In this document: positions 1-9,499 of the stretch, piece by piece
How positions within the stretch are numbered: position 1 is the stretch's first letter
Layout: each line of letters starts with the position of its first letter
Assembly: GCF_003367315.1 (NCBI RefSeq)
Contig: NZ_CP031415.1
Location: 124,001 to 188,000, forward strand
Reading direction: 5' to 3'
Source: Saccharospirillum mangrovi
GTDB lineage: Bacteria > Pseudomonadota > Gammaproteobacteria > Pseudomonadales > Natronospirillaceae
Length of the DNA stretch: 64,000 bases
Notes under the pieces: model-generated
Told to the model about the DNA's origin: nothing
The model's database searches: none
The model's input: only the letters and a program-made list of their open reading frames with translations
Position numbers and translations under genes: made by a program

Positions 1-22
1 TTTGAGTAGGTAACGTTCTTCG

Positions 23-1726
23 ATGATTCAGCAGACTGAGCGGTTGCTAATCGTTGATGATGAGCACGCTGCGAACGACACGATCAAATCGTCCATCGAT
101 CGGCTTGGCCTGCCGATAAAGCAGGCTTATAGCCACGAGGAAGCGTTGGAATGCATTTCAGAAAGCTTCTACGACTTCATTATTCTCGATCAGGTGCTGG
201 GCGATGGCGATGGTCTGGATGTGTTGCGCCAACTGCGTCGGCGCCAGTATGAGCACAAACCCTTTGTGCTCATCATCAGCGCCAAAGACAGCGAAGAATT
301 TATTGAAAGCTGTTTCCAAATAGGCGCGGACGATTACCTGAGCAAACCGATCCGACCGACTCTGCTGCGGTTAAAAATCAAAGCCTTTTTGGAAAAGCGG
401 CGGCTGCGTCGCACCTTTCAGCGCAACAACCATTCGCTGCAACGCTTGCTGGTGCAGATGGAAGACGAAACGCGGATGGCGCGGTTTATCTACGATCATC
501 TGCGCAGTCGTTATCACGAAAATATCGACAGTTTGCAGTGGCACATTCAGCCGCACTCGCAGTTTTCCGGCGATATGGTGATCAGCTGCGCCGGCCCTAA
601 CGGCCACCTGTACGGCATGGTTGCTGATGCGACCGGCCATGGTCTGGCGGCCGCCTTAACCATGCTGCCAGCGCTGGGCGTTTTTCACGCCATGGTTAAA
701 AAAGGCTTTCCGCTGGTGATGATCATCCGCGAGTTGGATCGAAAAGTGTTCGAAGAATCACCGGACGACCGCTTCGTGGCGGCGGTGATGTTCGAATACG
801 ACCCGGACCTGCACGAACTGGAAGTCTGGAACGGCGGCATGCCGCCGGCATTCTGGGTGAATGGCGGTGGCATTGAACATGAATTTATTTCCACCGCGTT
901 GCCGTTGGGATTGAGTGGCGAAGAATTTTTCGACGGCCAGACTCAGTCGATCAAAACCAACGCCGACGGATTTTTTATGGCGATCAGCGACGGCCTCGTT
1001 GAGCAGCGCGATGGCAACGACAATTTCTTACCCGTCGATAACTTCCGTGATTGCGTGGCGCAGTCGTCTGCCGACAGCGTGATCAGTGGTTGTGTGGACA
1101 TGCTAAAGCGCCACCTCGACCAACCCATGCCCGACGATGACGTCAGCCTGATGGTGTTCAAACCCGGCGATTTTACTCGTCCGGCGTCCCCTCAAACCAT
1201 CGACAACCGACTGATGCAGGGCAACGCATTATGGAGCTATCGGCTTTGCGGATTTGCATTGGTGGTCGAGGCATTTTTGGCAGCGGCCGATGAAGTGCTG
1301 CAACGTTGGGTGCTGTCGCTCACGGTAAAACAACGCGCGTTTACGGTGTTGTCGGAATTGATCACGAATGCCATCGACCACGGTTGTTTAGGGCTCGACT
1401 CCAATTTGAAAACCGACCCGGAAGGTTTCGCACATTACTTCGAAAAGCGCGAAGAACGCATGGCGCATTTAAGCGATTCTGACTGGGTGGAAGTACGCAT
1501 GAACCTCACCAGCGACAGCTTAATTATTGAAGTTGAAGACAGTGGCGTGGGTTACCGCCGACATAACTCGACGCTTTCAAATCTGAACGCAGTGTCCGGT
1601 CGAGGACTGGCACTGTGCCGGCAACTGGTGTCACAGATGGTGGTCACGCCGCCCGGCAACATGACCATGGTTTCTCTCTCACTCATAGGAAGCAAAACGG
1701 ATGAGCAAGCACTTTCTTATAGTTGA
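23..1726 (+). CDS. Response regulator-PP2C phosphatase-ATPase fusion (HsbR/RssB-like)
   Basis: A 567-residue cytoplasmic protein with three parts. Residues 5-125 are a receiver domain (D12/D13, phospho-acceptor D56, K108). Residues about 170-390 are a PP2C/SpoIIE-type serine phosphatase (metal motifs FSGDM at 181-185 and ADATGHG at 201-207, later DGLVE and DDDVSL). The C-terminus is a GHKL ATPase of the anti-sigma kinase type (N-box ELITNAIDHG, EDSGVGY, GRGLAL). In Pseudomonas HsbR this architecture both phosphorylates and dephosphorylates a STAS anti-anti-sigma protein under control of receiver phosphorylation. Here it leads a chemosensory operon, so CheA is the likely phosphodonor; that is inference. 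No STAS gene is in this cluster, but one lies in cluster 2 at 49911. An in-frame stop at 11-13 shows the gene is complete. The start codon has only a weak ribosome site. Confidence 0.88.
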   Translation: MIQQTERLLIVDDEHAANDTIKSSIDRLGLPIKQAYSHEEALECISESFYDFIILDQVLGDGDGLDVLRQLRRRQYEHKPFVLIISAKDSEEFIESCFQIGADDYLSKPIRPTLLRLKIKAFLEKRRLRRTFQRNNHSLQRLLVQMEDETRMARFIYDHLRSRYHENIDSLQWHIQPHSQFSGDMVISCAGPNGHLYGMVADATGHGLAAALTMLPALGVFHAMVKKGFPLVMIIRELDRKVFEESPDDRFVAAVMFEYDPDLHELEVWNGGMPPAFWVNGGGIEHEFISTALPLGLSGEEFFDGQTQSIKTNADGFFMAISDGLVEQRDGNDNFLPVDNFRDCVAQSSADSVISGCVDMLKRHLDQPMPDDDVSLMVFKPGDFTRPASPQTIDNRLMQGNALWSYRLCGFALVVEAFLAAADEVLQRWVLSLTVKQRAFTVLSELITNAIDHGCLGLDSNLKTDPEGFAHYFEKREERMAHLSDSDWVEVRMNLTSDSLIIEVEDSGVGYRRHNSTLSNLNAVSGRGLALCRQLVSQMVVTPPGNMTMVSLSLIGSKTDEQALSYS

Positions 1727-2066
1727 TGATTCCTCGTCCATTCGACAGATGGTCGAGCACACTCTGAAGACCGCCGGCTATCAGGTAACGGCGGCCGAAG
1801 ACGGACAGGACGCACTGGATAAATGCCAAAGTGCCAGCTACGACTGTGTATTAACGGATCAGAACATGCCGCGCATGGATGGGCTGACGTTAATCCGTTC
1901 GTTGCGAGCGCAGGCGAATTACAAATCGACACCCATCCTGGTGCTCACCACGGAAGCCAGCGACGACATGAAAGCCCAGGGAAAAAGTGCCGGCGCTACC
2001 GGTTGGATGGTGAAGCCGTTCGACCCACAGCGCTTATTGGAAGTTGCGGCCAAGGTTTTGGGTTAA
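1701..2066 (+). CDS. cheY: CheY-like single-domain response regulator (cluster 1)
   Basis: A 121-residue stand-alone receiver with all catalytic residues: acidic pair D9/D10, phospho-acceptor D53 in LTDQNMPRMDG, T83 and K105. It should accept phosphate from the CheA at 2094 and act as output or as a phosphate sink. The start overlaps the end of the preceding gene by 26 bases, and AGGAAG sits eight bases upstream of the ATG, so the two are translationally close. It is the same length as the cluster 2 CheY (49532) and has the same TTE and VKPF signatures. No output domain is present, so its target (flagellar motor, the PP2C protein or another) cannot be read from the sequence. Confidence 0.93.
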   Translation: MSKHFLIVDDSSSIRQMVEHTLKTAGYQVTAAEDGQDALDKCQSASYDCVLTDQNMPRMDGLTLIRSLRAQANYKSTPILVLTTEASDDMKAQGKSAGATGWMVKPFDPQRLLEVAAKVLG

Positions 2067-2093
2067 CCCTACTGGTAAACAGGACGTTCGGTC

Positions 2094-4007
2094 ATGAGTT
2101 TGGATTTGAGTCAATTTCATCAGGTGTTTTTTGAAGAGAGTCAGGAACATTTAGACACTCTGGAAAACGGTTTGATGAGTTTGGATATCGACGCACCCGA
2201 CATGGAATTGCTGAACAGCATTTTCAGGGCCGCGCATTCCATTAAAGGCAGCAGCGGCGTGTTTGGCTTTTCGGCGCTCGGTCAAATCACTCATGTTCTG
2301 GAAAACCAACTGGACGATTGGCGGAAGGAAGTGCGGCGTCCAGTCACCGAACACATCGACGAAATGCTCGCCGTGGTGGACGACCTGCGCGCTTTGTTAG
2401 CGAGTTATCAGGCTGGCGAAGAGATTGATGATGCCTGGGTCGGCGAACGCATTGAAAGTATGGAAGCGGTGTTCAAAGTCGCCGCCGGAGCACAGACCAG
2501 TGCCGCGCCCGCAGCGGCTGCCAAAGAAGAATCCGGCTTTGGCTTCTTCGATGATGAAGAGGAAGACGATACCGGCTTTGGCTTTTTCGATGAATCGGAA
2601 GAAACCGCCTACAGCGGCAACGACGACCAGGACCATGACCACGAAGGCTATGGTTTCTTCGCCGCGCAAACCGAAGCAACACCAGAACCCAACGAAGCCA
2701 ATACCGAAGCCTATGGCTTTTTCGATCAGACCGGCGATGCGTCCTCTGGCGGTGCCAAACGGCCAACGGCGGTGGCCTCCAGTTCGGCCAAACCGCAAAC
2801 AGCTGCCGCGGCCAATAGCGCTGCCAATCAATCGATTCGCGTTAACGTCGATAAAGTCGACAGCCTGATTAACCTCGTCGGCGAACTGGTTATTACCCAG
2901 TCGATGCTGGCAATGATGGGCAAAGATATCAGCAACATTCGTCAGGAAAAATTCGAAGCGGTGGTGGAAGAGTTGCAACGCAACACCCGCGAAATTCAGG
3001 AATCGGTGATGTCGATTCGCATGTTGCCGGTGTCCTTTGTATTCAACCGTTTCCCTCGCGTGGTGCGCGATACGGCCAGCAAGTTGGGCAAGAAAGTTGA
3101 GTTGGTTATTGAGGGTGGCGACACCGAAATCGACAAAGGTCTGGTGGAAAAACTGGCCGATCCATTAACGCATCTGGTGCGCAACAGCATCGACCACGGC
3201 ATCGAAACGCCGGAAAAACGCAAGCAATTGGGCAAGCCGGAAACCGGCATTGTTCGTCTGAGTGCGTCGCAGCAAGGCGGCAACATTGTGCTGAGCATCA
3301 TGGACGATGGCGGTGGTTTGAGCCGGCAACGCATTCTCAGTAAAGCGCGCGAACGTGGCATGCCGGTCGATGACAACATGCCCGATCACAAAGTCTGGCA
3401 ACTGATTTTTGAAGCCGGTTTCTCAACCGCCGAACAAGTCACCGATGTGTCCGGTCGTGGTGTCGGCATGGACGTGGTGAAGAAAAACCTCACCAGCCTG
3501 GGTGGTCGCATCGACATCGAATCGGTGCAAGGTTTTGGTACCACACTCAAATTAATGCTGCCGCTGACGTTGGCCATTCTCGACGGCATGGCCGTGGCCG
3601 TGGGCACCGAGACCTACATCGTGCCGTTGGCGAGCATTGTCGAATCCATCCAGCCATCGAAGCAGGAAATCAAAACCATCAGTGGCGATGAATTGCTGGA
3701 TGTGCGCGGGCATTACTGGCCGGTGGTGCGGCTGCACAAAGCCATGCAGGTGGACACCGAGCAACAGAAATTGCACCAGGGCATTGTGGTGTTGGTGGAG
3801 TCCGGCAAGCAACGTTTTGGCATTTTGGCGGATCGCTTGATTGGTCAGCAGCAGGTCGTAATTAAGAGCATTGAGCAACACTACAAACGCATCGATGGCG
3901 TCGCTGGCGCCACCATCATGGGCGACGGCCACATCGCGCTGATTCTGGATCTGGCTTCACTGGCAAAAGGCATGAAAGAAATTCCGGCAATGGAGGCGGC
4001 GTCATGA
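2094..4007 (+). CDS. cheA: Chemotaxis histidine kinase CheA (cluster 1) with repeat-filled P2 linker
   Basis: A 637-residue CheA. The P1 Hpt domain has its phosphorylated histidine at H48 (FRAAHSIKGSSG). From about 130 to 245 there is a low-complexity acidic and Ala-rich linker instead of a recognisable P2 domain. It carries four copies of G/A-[FY]-G-F-F (residues 148-152, 161-165, 185-189, 206-210). P3 dimerisation starts near 248 (SIRVNVDKVDSLINLVGEL). P4 kinase motifs are intact (HLVRNSIDHG, DDGGGLS, GRGVGMDVV). A CheW-like P5 domain follows. The protein phosphorylates CheY, CheB and probably the receiver encoded at 23. Its stop codon overlaps the cheW start (ATGA). Confidence 0.95.
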   Translation: MSLDLSQFHQVFFEESQEHLDTLENGLMSLDIDAPDMELLNSIFRAAHSIKGSSGVFGFSALGQITHVLENQLDDWRKEVRRPVTEHIDEMLAVVDDLRALLASYQAGEEIDDAWVGERIESMEAVFKVAAGAQTSAAPAAAAKEESGFGFFDDEEEDDTGFGFFDESEETAYSGNDDQDHDHEGYGFFAAQTEATPEPNEANTEAYGFFDQTGDASSGGAKRPTAVASSSAKPQTAAAANSAANQSIRVNVDKVDSLINLVGELVITQSMLAMMGKDISNIRQEKFEAVVEELQRNTREIQESVMSIRMLPVSFVFNRFPRVVRDTASKLGKKVELVIEGGDTEIDKGLVEKLADPLTHLVRNSIDHGIETPEKRKQLGKPETGIVRLSASQQGGNIVLSIMDDGGGLSRQRILSKARERGMPVDDNMPDHKVWQLIFEAGFSTAEQVTDVSGRGVGMDVVKKNLTSLGGRIDIESVQGFGTTLKLMLPLTLAILDGMAVAVGTETYIVPLASIVESIQPSKQEIKTISGDELLDVRGHYWPVVRLHKAMQVDTEQQKLHQGIVVLVESGKQRFGILADRLIGQQQVVIKSIEQHYKRIDGVAGATIMGDGHIALILDLASLAKGMKEIPAMEAAS

Positions 4008-4510
4008 CCGTACAGACCGACAACGAAGTGCGCTACGAATTCCTCACCTTTGCGCTGGGCGAAGAAATTTACGGCATGGACATCATGCAGGTGAAAGAAA
4101 TTCGCGGCTATGAAGCGGTAACGCGCATTGCCAATGCACCACCGTTTATTAAAGGCGTGATTAATCTGCGCGGCGAAGTGGTGCCCATCGTCGATTTACG
4201 CATCAAGTTTTTAGACGCCACTCCGGTGTACAACGAATTCACCATCGTCATCGTCGTGCAGGTACACGATCGACTGGTCGGCATGGTGGTTGATGGTGTG
4301 TCCGATGTGATTGGTTTAACCCGAGACGAAATTAAACCCTCGCCCGATTTTGGCGTGGCGTTCGACAGCCGGTTTTTATCGGGCCTGGCCAGCCAAGAAG
4401 AGCAAATGATCATCCTGGTGAATATTGAAGCGTTGATCAGCAGTAATGAATTGGGATTGATCGGTGAAGACGCCGCTGCACTGAAAGAGGCGGTTGATAG
4501 TCAGGTATAG
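4004..4510 (+). CDS. cheW: CheW coupling protein (cluster 1)
   Basis: A 168-residue single CheW domain with the usual opening (FLTFALGEEIYGMDIMQVKEI) and the conserved NLRGEVVPIVDLR segment. It links the receptor at 4557 to the P5 domain of the CheA just upstream. It starts inside the cheA stop codon (ATGA), which argues for coupled translation. It is close in length to E. coli CheW (167). Only one CheW is encoded in this cluster. Confidence 0.95.
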   Translation: MTVQTDNEVRYEFLTFALGEEIYGMDIMQVKEIRGYEAVTRIANAPPFIKGVINLRGEVVPIVDLRIKFLDATPVYNEFTIVIVVQVHDRLVGMVVDGVSDVIGLTRDEIKPSPDFGVAFDSRFLSGLASQEEQMIILVNIEALISSNELGLIGEDAAALKEAVDSQV

Positions 4511-4556
4511 CCCTTAGCGGTGCTGACTTTGATCTACGGACGTGGAGGTCCAAACG

Positions 4557-6905
4557 ATGAACAAACTGATTCCCTCCTTTAGCACACGGCAACTGCTGAC
4601 GACGGTCATTCCGTTGGTGTTGTTGGTGATCATCGGCTTTGCCCTGGTGAGATCGGTGTCCGGTTTCAACGAACAGATGGTCGATGCGGCAGCCCGCGGC
4701 GATTTGATCTCCGAGGCCGGCACGATCAACACCCTGGCGCAAAAGCAATTAGCCATCATCTACGAAGCGCAGGTACACGAGCGCGATGGTCGGCCTCAAA
4801 GTACGGCGGTTCTACGAGAACAGCTGCAAGGGTTGATTCAGGACATCAACAATCGGCTCGGGCTGATGCTTGAAGACGCTGCCGAGGTCAACCTTGAATT
4901 GCCACCGGCCTTACCAGGGTTGTTGGAGAACTACGTGGTAACCGTCGATGGAGCCGTGGGTGAATTCCTGACGCTGGAAGAAATTAATGCGCTTCAGGCG
5001 GCTTACGATCGCATAGACGCGGAAATATTTCGTTTCGTAGACGTGCAGGACGACGTTGTCAGTGGGGCCGGATTAGTCCGGCAAGTAACGACCCAGCTCA
5101 TCATCGGCGGCGTTATCATGTTCCTGGCGCTGCTGTTTTCGATCTGGGGCTTCCGCAATTTGCGACGCACGTTGGGTACTGAGCCAGACCAATTGAAGAT
5201 CATGTTGCAAGGCATTCAGGCGGGTGATGAAGACATTCAATTCCCGGCCAAGATTCTGAGCAACAGCGTGGTGGATTCGGTGCAGTCGATGCACAAAATC
5301 ATTCGCGAAAGTCTGATCAATGCTGTGTCTGATGCGCGAATTCGTAAAGCCATGGATGTATCAAGTTCCAACGTCATGATCGCCGACGCGGAGCGCAATG
5401 TGGTGTACATGAACACAGCGGTTTCGGAAATGATGCACAAGGTGGAAAGCGATTTGAGGGTTGATCTGCCAAACTTTTCTGCCAATAACATTGTCGGCGG
5501 CAACATCGATCAGTTTCACAAAAACCCGCAGCATCAGATAAACATGCTGGACAAACTGACGAAAACCTACCGGACCGAAATTGAAGTGGGCCGACGCACT
5601 TTTGCATTGGCGGCCACGCCGATTTTCGACCCGGAAACCAATGAACGACTCGGTACCGTGGTGGAATGGGGCGACCGTACCGAAGAGGTAATGACCGAGC
5701 GAGACGTCACGCGCATTGTCGAAGGCGCGGCCAACGGCGACTTCACCCTCACGATGAACCTGGACGGCCGCACCGGCTTCTTCAAGGCGTTGGGTACTGC
5801 GATCAACGAATTGGTCAGCGTGGCAAACAGCGCGTTGACGACGGTGAACGCCACGCTCGAACGCATCGCCGAAGGTGACCTGACCACACGCATCACCGAA
5901 GAATTCAACGGCAGTTTTGGTGACCTGCGTAACTACTGCAACAAGACCGCTGAAAACCTCGACACCATGCTGGTGCAAATCAGTGAAGCGGTGGCGACCA
6001 TTCAAACCGCCTCGGCCGAAATTGCGCAAGGCAACAGCGACCTTAGCAGCCGCACTGAACAACAAGCCTCGAACCTGGAAGAGACCGCCTCGAGCATGGA
6101 AGAGTTGAGCTCCACCGTGCGCTCGAATTCCGACAACGCTCAGCAAGCCAATCGCCTGGCCGAACAGGCGTCGCAGGTGGCGAATCAGGGTGGCGACTTG
6201 ATCGGGCAGGTGGTGACCATGATGGACGCTATTAACGGCTCGGCGCAGAAGATTTCCGAGATTATTGGCGTCATCGACGGCATTGCTTTCCAGACCAATA
6301 TTCTGGCGTTGAACGCGGCGGTTGAAGCCGCGCGGGCGGGTGAACAAGGCCGTGGTTTTGCGGTGGTGGCCTCGGAAGTGCGCAGTCTGGCGCAGCGTTC
6401 AGCCAACGCCGCCAAGGACATCAAATCGTTGATTTCCGATTCGGTGGAAAAAATCGAAGGCGGCAACGCTTTGGTGAGCCAGTCTGGCGACACCATGGAA
6501 GAAATCGTCAAGTCGATCAAACGCGTGAACGACATCATGGCGGAAATTGCGGCGGCGTCGTCGGAGCAAAGCAACGGCATTTCCGAAGTCAGTACCGCCG
6601 TCAGTCAGATGGACGAAATGACGCAGCAAAACGCCGCCCTGGTGGAAGAAACTGCCGCCGCGTCGGAGAACTTGCAGTCGCAAGCCGAGACATTGGTGCA
6701 CAACCTGGCGCAGTTCAAACTCAGCCGCAAAATGCCCGTCCGGGCGCTGAGCAAACCGGAAAATCGCGGCGGTGGTGGCGGTCAGCCGAAAGGCAAGGTG
6801 TCGTCCATTCGTGGCAACGCTGACAGCCCGGCGCCAGCGGCGAAAGCCAAAACCGCCGTCGTGCCATTGCCGGAAAGTGACGACGACGAATGGGAATCTT
6901 TTTAA
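4557..6905 (+). CDS. Methyl-accepting chemotaxis protein with PAS domain and C-terminal tether EWESF
   Basis: A 782-residue receptor. An N-terminal membrane helix (about 12-30) and a second near 183-203 bracket a helical periplasmic domain. A cytoplasmic linker leads into a PAS-like domain (about 265-375, beginning [17 protein letters not shown]), then two HAMP-like helical segments and the signalling hairpin with the conserved tip ([20 protein letters not shown]). The last five residues, EWESF, fit the x-W-x-x-F tether that recruits CheR and CheB. The start is set at ATG 4557: GGAGG lies eight bases before it, and the longer frame would begin at a GTG at 4542 that overlaps this ribosome site. 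PAS ligand is unknown. Confidence 0.93.
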   Translation: MNKLIPSFSTRQLLTTVIPLVLLVIIGFALVRSVSGFNEQMVDAAARGDLISEAGTINTLAQKQLAIIYEAQVHERDGRPQSTAVLREQLQGLIQDINNRLGLMLEDAAEVNLELPPALPGLLENYVVTVDGAVGEFLTLEEINALQAAYDRIDAEIFRFVDVQDDVVSGAGLVRQVTTQLIIGGVIMFLALLFSIWGFRNLRRTLGTEPDQLKIMLQGIQAGDEDIQFPAKILSNSVVDSVQSMHKIIRESLINAVSDARIRKAMDVSSSNVMIADAERNVVYMNTAVSEMMHKVESDLRVDLPNFSANNIVGGNIDQFHKNPQHQINMLDKLTKTYRTEIEVGRRTFALAATPIFDPETNERLGTVVEWGDRTEEVMTERDVTRIVEGAANGDFTLTMNLDGRTGFFKALGTAINELVSVANSALTTVNATLERIAEGDLTTRITEEFNGSFGDLRNYCNKTAENLDTMLVQISEAVATIQTASAEIAQGNSDLSSRTEQQASNLEETASSMEELSSTVRSNSDNAQQANRLAEQASQVANQGGDLIGQVVTMMDAINGSAQKISEIIGVIDGIAFQTNILALNAAVEAARAGEQGRGFAVVASEVRSLAQRSANAAKDIKSLISDSVEKIEGGNALVSQSGDTMEEIVKSIKRVNDIMAEIAAASSEQSNGISEVSTAVSQMDEMTQQNAALVEETAAASENLQSQAETLVHNLAQFKLSRKMPVRALSKPENRGGGGGQPKGKVSSIRGNADSPAPAAKAKTAVVPLPESDDDEWESF

Positions 6906-6911
6906 GCCATT

Positions 6912-7742
6912 ATGACGCAGGACAGGGAGTGGGAGTTCGACTACGACGAAGCGGATTTTGAAGCCATTCGCAAACGCATTCGTCAGGCGGCTGGGATTCA
7001 GTTAGGCGACAGCAAACGGCAGATGGTGTACAGCCGGATCGTACGCCGTTTGCGGTCGCTGAATCTGAACAGCTTTCAGCAATACCTGTTTTATTTGGAC
7101 GATCATCCGAATGAAATTGAGCTGTTCATCAACGCCCTGACAACGAATCTGACGTCGTTCTTTCGCGAGCCGCATCACTTCAAAGCGCTGAACCAGATTT
7201 TGTTGGAGCGCTATCAAGGTGGAGGCCGTGCGTTGCGCATCTGGTGTGCCGCCGCCAGTACCGGCGAAGAGCCCTACTCCATTGCGATGACGGCCTGCCA
7301 GACCTTTGAAAGCCTCACCCCGCCGGTGCAGATTCTGGCAACCGACATCGACAGCCAGGTATTGAGAACCGCGCAGATGGGTGTGTACCCGGAAAGCCGC
7401 ATTAAAGATCTCGACCCGACGTTGAAGCGGGCTTATTTGCTCAGAGGCAAAGGTGATAAGTCGGGCATGGTTCGGATGCGGCCGGAGCTGGGTCGGTTGA
7501 TCCGTTTCCAACGGCTGAATTTACTGGACCGGCAATGGGATGTGAAACCGGGCCTGGATGTTATTTTTTGCCGCAATGTGATGATTTATTTTGATAAATC
7601 TACCCAGATGAGTTTGTTGGATCGGATGGTGCCTTTGCTGTCGGACGACGGTTATTACATCGCCGGGCATTCCGAAACCATAGACCGAAATTTCCGCGCT
7701 CTGCGCCTGGTCGGGAAGACCTTGTATCAGCGTCAAGCCTAG
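6912..7742 (+). CDS. cheR: Chemoreceptor methyltransferase CheR (cluster 1)
   Basis: A 276-residue SAM-dependent glutamate methyltransferase. It has the helical N-terminal domain, the SAM loop WCAAASTGEEPYS, the ATDID strand and the FCRNVMIYFD motif. The beta-subdomain (LRGKGDKSGMVRMRPELG) closely follows the E. coli pattern that binds the receptor tether peptide. That fits the EWESF tail on the receptor encoded immediately upstream. It lies six bases after the receptor gene and its stop codon forms part of the ribosome site of cheD. Confidence 0.94.
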   Translation: MTQDREWEFDYDEADFEAIRKRIRQAAGIQLGDSKRQMVYSRIVRRLRSLNLNSFQQYLFYLDDHPNEIELFINALTTNLTSFFREPHHFKALNQILLERYQGGGRALRIWCAAASTGEEPYSIAMTACQTFESLTPPVQILATDIDSQVLRTAQMGVYPESRIKDLDPTLKRAYLLRGKGDKSGMVRMRPELGRLIRFQRLNLLDRQWDVKPGLDVIFCRNVMIYFDKSTQMSLLDRMVPLLSDDGYYIAGHSETIDRNFRALRLVGKTLYQRQA

Positions 7743-7750
7743 GAGGCGAA

Positions 7751-8398
7751 GTGAGCTATAACGGCACCACTCACAGCGGCGATTCACGTCAGCACCATAA
7801 CGTCGAACTGGCACCCAACCGTTACTACGATCGGCATTTCCAACGCGAAGCGGTGAAAATTCTGCCCGGTGAATATTACGTGGCGCAACCGGGAAAACTG
7901 ATCGTTACGGTGCTCGGTTCGTGTGTGGCCGCCTGCATTCGCGATCGAAAATTAGGGCTGGCGGGCATGAACCATTTCCTGTTGCCGGCGGATGAATCGA
8001 TGGACGGTTTAACCTCATTCAAGTCGGCTCGTTACGGCGCGTATGCGATGGAGTTGGTGATCAACGAATTGATTAAAATGGGCGCCAACCGTAACAACCT
8101 GGAAGCAAAAGTCTTTGGTGGTGGCAATGTGTTGGCGGCGATTACCAGCCAGAGCGTGGGCCAGAAAAATTCCGACTTTGTGTTGAAGTATTTGTCGGAT
8201 GAAAACATTCCGGTGATGGCGCAGGATTTGTTGTCGCCGTTCCCGCGTAAGGTGTATTTCTTCACCGAATCCGGCCAGGTGTTGGTGAAGAAGCTCAAAC
8301 AGATGCACAACGACACCATTCTCAAACGTGAGGATCAATACATGCATCGCCTCAACGACGCGCGACCTGAAGGCGATATTGAATTGTTTGATGTCTGA
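7751..8398 (+). CDS. cheD: Chemoreceptor glutamine deamidase CheD (cluster 1)
   Basis: A 215-residue CheD, which converts receptor glutamines to glutamates. Catalytic cysteine is in VLGSCVAAC and the histidine in GMNHFLLP; the FGGGN motif is present. The N-terminal extension (about 45 residues) and the C-terminal tail are longer than in minimal CheD proteins such as the cluster 2 copy. The start is GTG 7751, with AGGAGG at 7741-7746 overlapping the cheR stop codon. Confidence 0.93.
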   Translation: MSYNGTTHSGDSRQHHNVELAPNRYYDRHFQREAVKILPGEYYVAQPGKLIVTVLGSCVAACIRDRKLGLAGMNHFLLPADESMDGLTSFKSARYGAYAMELVINELIKMGANRNNLEAKVFGGGNVLAAITSQSVGQKNSDFVLKYLSDENIPVMAQDLLSPFPRKVYFFTESGQVLVKKLKQMHNDTILKREDQYMHRLNDARPEGDIELFDV

Positions 8399-8416
8399 TT
8401 CATCATCGGAGGCGCT

Positions 8417-9463
8417 GTGATTAAAGTTCTGGTGATAGACGATTCCGCTTTGATTCGTCAGGTGCTGACGGAATTGATAAACCGCGCACCGGATATGACC
8501 GTTATCGGTGCTGTTGGCGACGCCTATGCCGCTCGCGATTTCATCCGTAAATCTCCGCCGGATGTGTTAACGCTCGACATCGAAATGCCGCGCATGGATG
8601 GCCTGACGTTTTTGCAAAAACTGATGAAGGCACACCCCATGCCGGTGGTGATGGTATCCACGCTGACCGAGACCGGCGCTGAGGCCACCTTGCAAGCATT
8701 GGACATCGGCGCGGTCGATTTTATTGCCAAACCCAAGCTGGATATTCGCCGTGAAATGGTTGAATACCAGAATGTGATTCACGATAAGCTGCGCGCGGCC
8801 GCGGCGGTTAAACGGTTTCGTGCGCAGCCACGCAATGCAACGCGCAAACCGGTACCGACTCTGGGCATCAGTACCGAACACATTCTTGCCATTGGCGCGT
8901 CGACTGGCGGCACCGAAGCGATCAAAGCGGTATTGGAATCGCTGCCGGGTGATTCCCCCGGCGTGGTTATCACCCAACACATGCCACCGGGCTTTACCCG
9001 TACCTTTGCCGAACGTCTGAATAAACACTGTGCGCTGGAAGTGCGTGAGGCACGCGGTAACGAGCGCATTTTACCGGGCCAGGCGTTTTTGGCGCCGGGT
9101 CATTTGCATTTAACGGTGGTGCGTTCGGGTTCGGATTTTCAGACCCGGCTGGTCGATTCACCCGAGGTGCAAGGGCATCGGCCGTCGGTGGATGTGTTGT
9201 TTGAATCGGTAGCGCAAGCCTGCGGCGCTAACGCGGTCGGCGTGATTCTGACCGGCATGGGTAAAGACGGCGCCGCCGGCATGTTGTCGATGTACCAGGC
9301 CGGTTGTTTTACTTTGGCGCAAGATGAAGCCAGCTGTGTCGTGTTTGGCATGCCCAAGGTGGCGCTGGAATTAGGCGGCGTGGCGGAAGTGCAGTCGTTG
9401 GATGTGATTGGGGATCGCCTGGTGCAGCACTGGCGTTCGGTCGGTGCGGGTCATCGTATTTAG
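8417..9463 (+). CDS. cheB: Chemotaxis methylesterase/response regulator CheB (cluster 1)
   Basis: A 348-residue CheB with an N-terminal receiver (VIDDSALIRQ; phospho-acceptor Asp in LTLDIEMPRMDG) and a C-terminal methylesterase. The catalytic Ser is in GASTGGTEA, the His in QHMPPGFT and the Asp in LTGMGKDGAAG. With CheR and CheD it gives the cluster a full adaptation system. The GTG start at 8417 is preceded by GGAGG at 8409-8413. It is the last gene of the operon; the next gene is convergent and only 36 bases away, with no clear hairpin terminator between them. Confidence 0.95.
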   Translation: MIKVLVIDDSALIRQVLTELINRAPDMTVIGAVGDAYAARDFIRKSPPDVLTLDIEMPRMDGLTFLQKLMKAHPMPVVMVSTLTETGAEATLQALDIGAVDFIAKPKLDIRREMVEYQNVIHDKLRAAAAVKRFRAQPRNATRKPVPTLGISTEHILAIGASTGGTEAIKAVLESLPGDSPGVVITQHMPPGFTRTFAERLNKHCALEVREARGNERILPGQAFLAPGHLHLTVVRSGSDFQTRLVDSPEVQGHRPSVDVLFESVAQACGANAVGVILTGMGKDGAAGMLSMYQAGCFTLAQDEASCVVFGMPKVALELGGVAEVQSLDVIGDRLVQHWRSVGAGHRI

Positions 9464-9499
9464 CTTTTTATTACACATCGTATTGAACGGTCAGTGCGG

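Noticed and set aside
4542-4556. GTG 4542 as start of the cluster 1 receptor
   Set aside because: It overlaps the GGAGG that is ideally placed for ATG 4557.
9464-9499. Bidirectional terminator between cheB and the HDOD gene
   Set aside because: A CTTTTTTATT run is present but no adjacent GC-rich stem can be formed.
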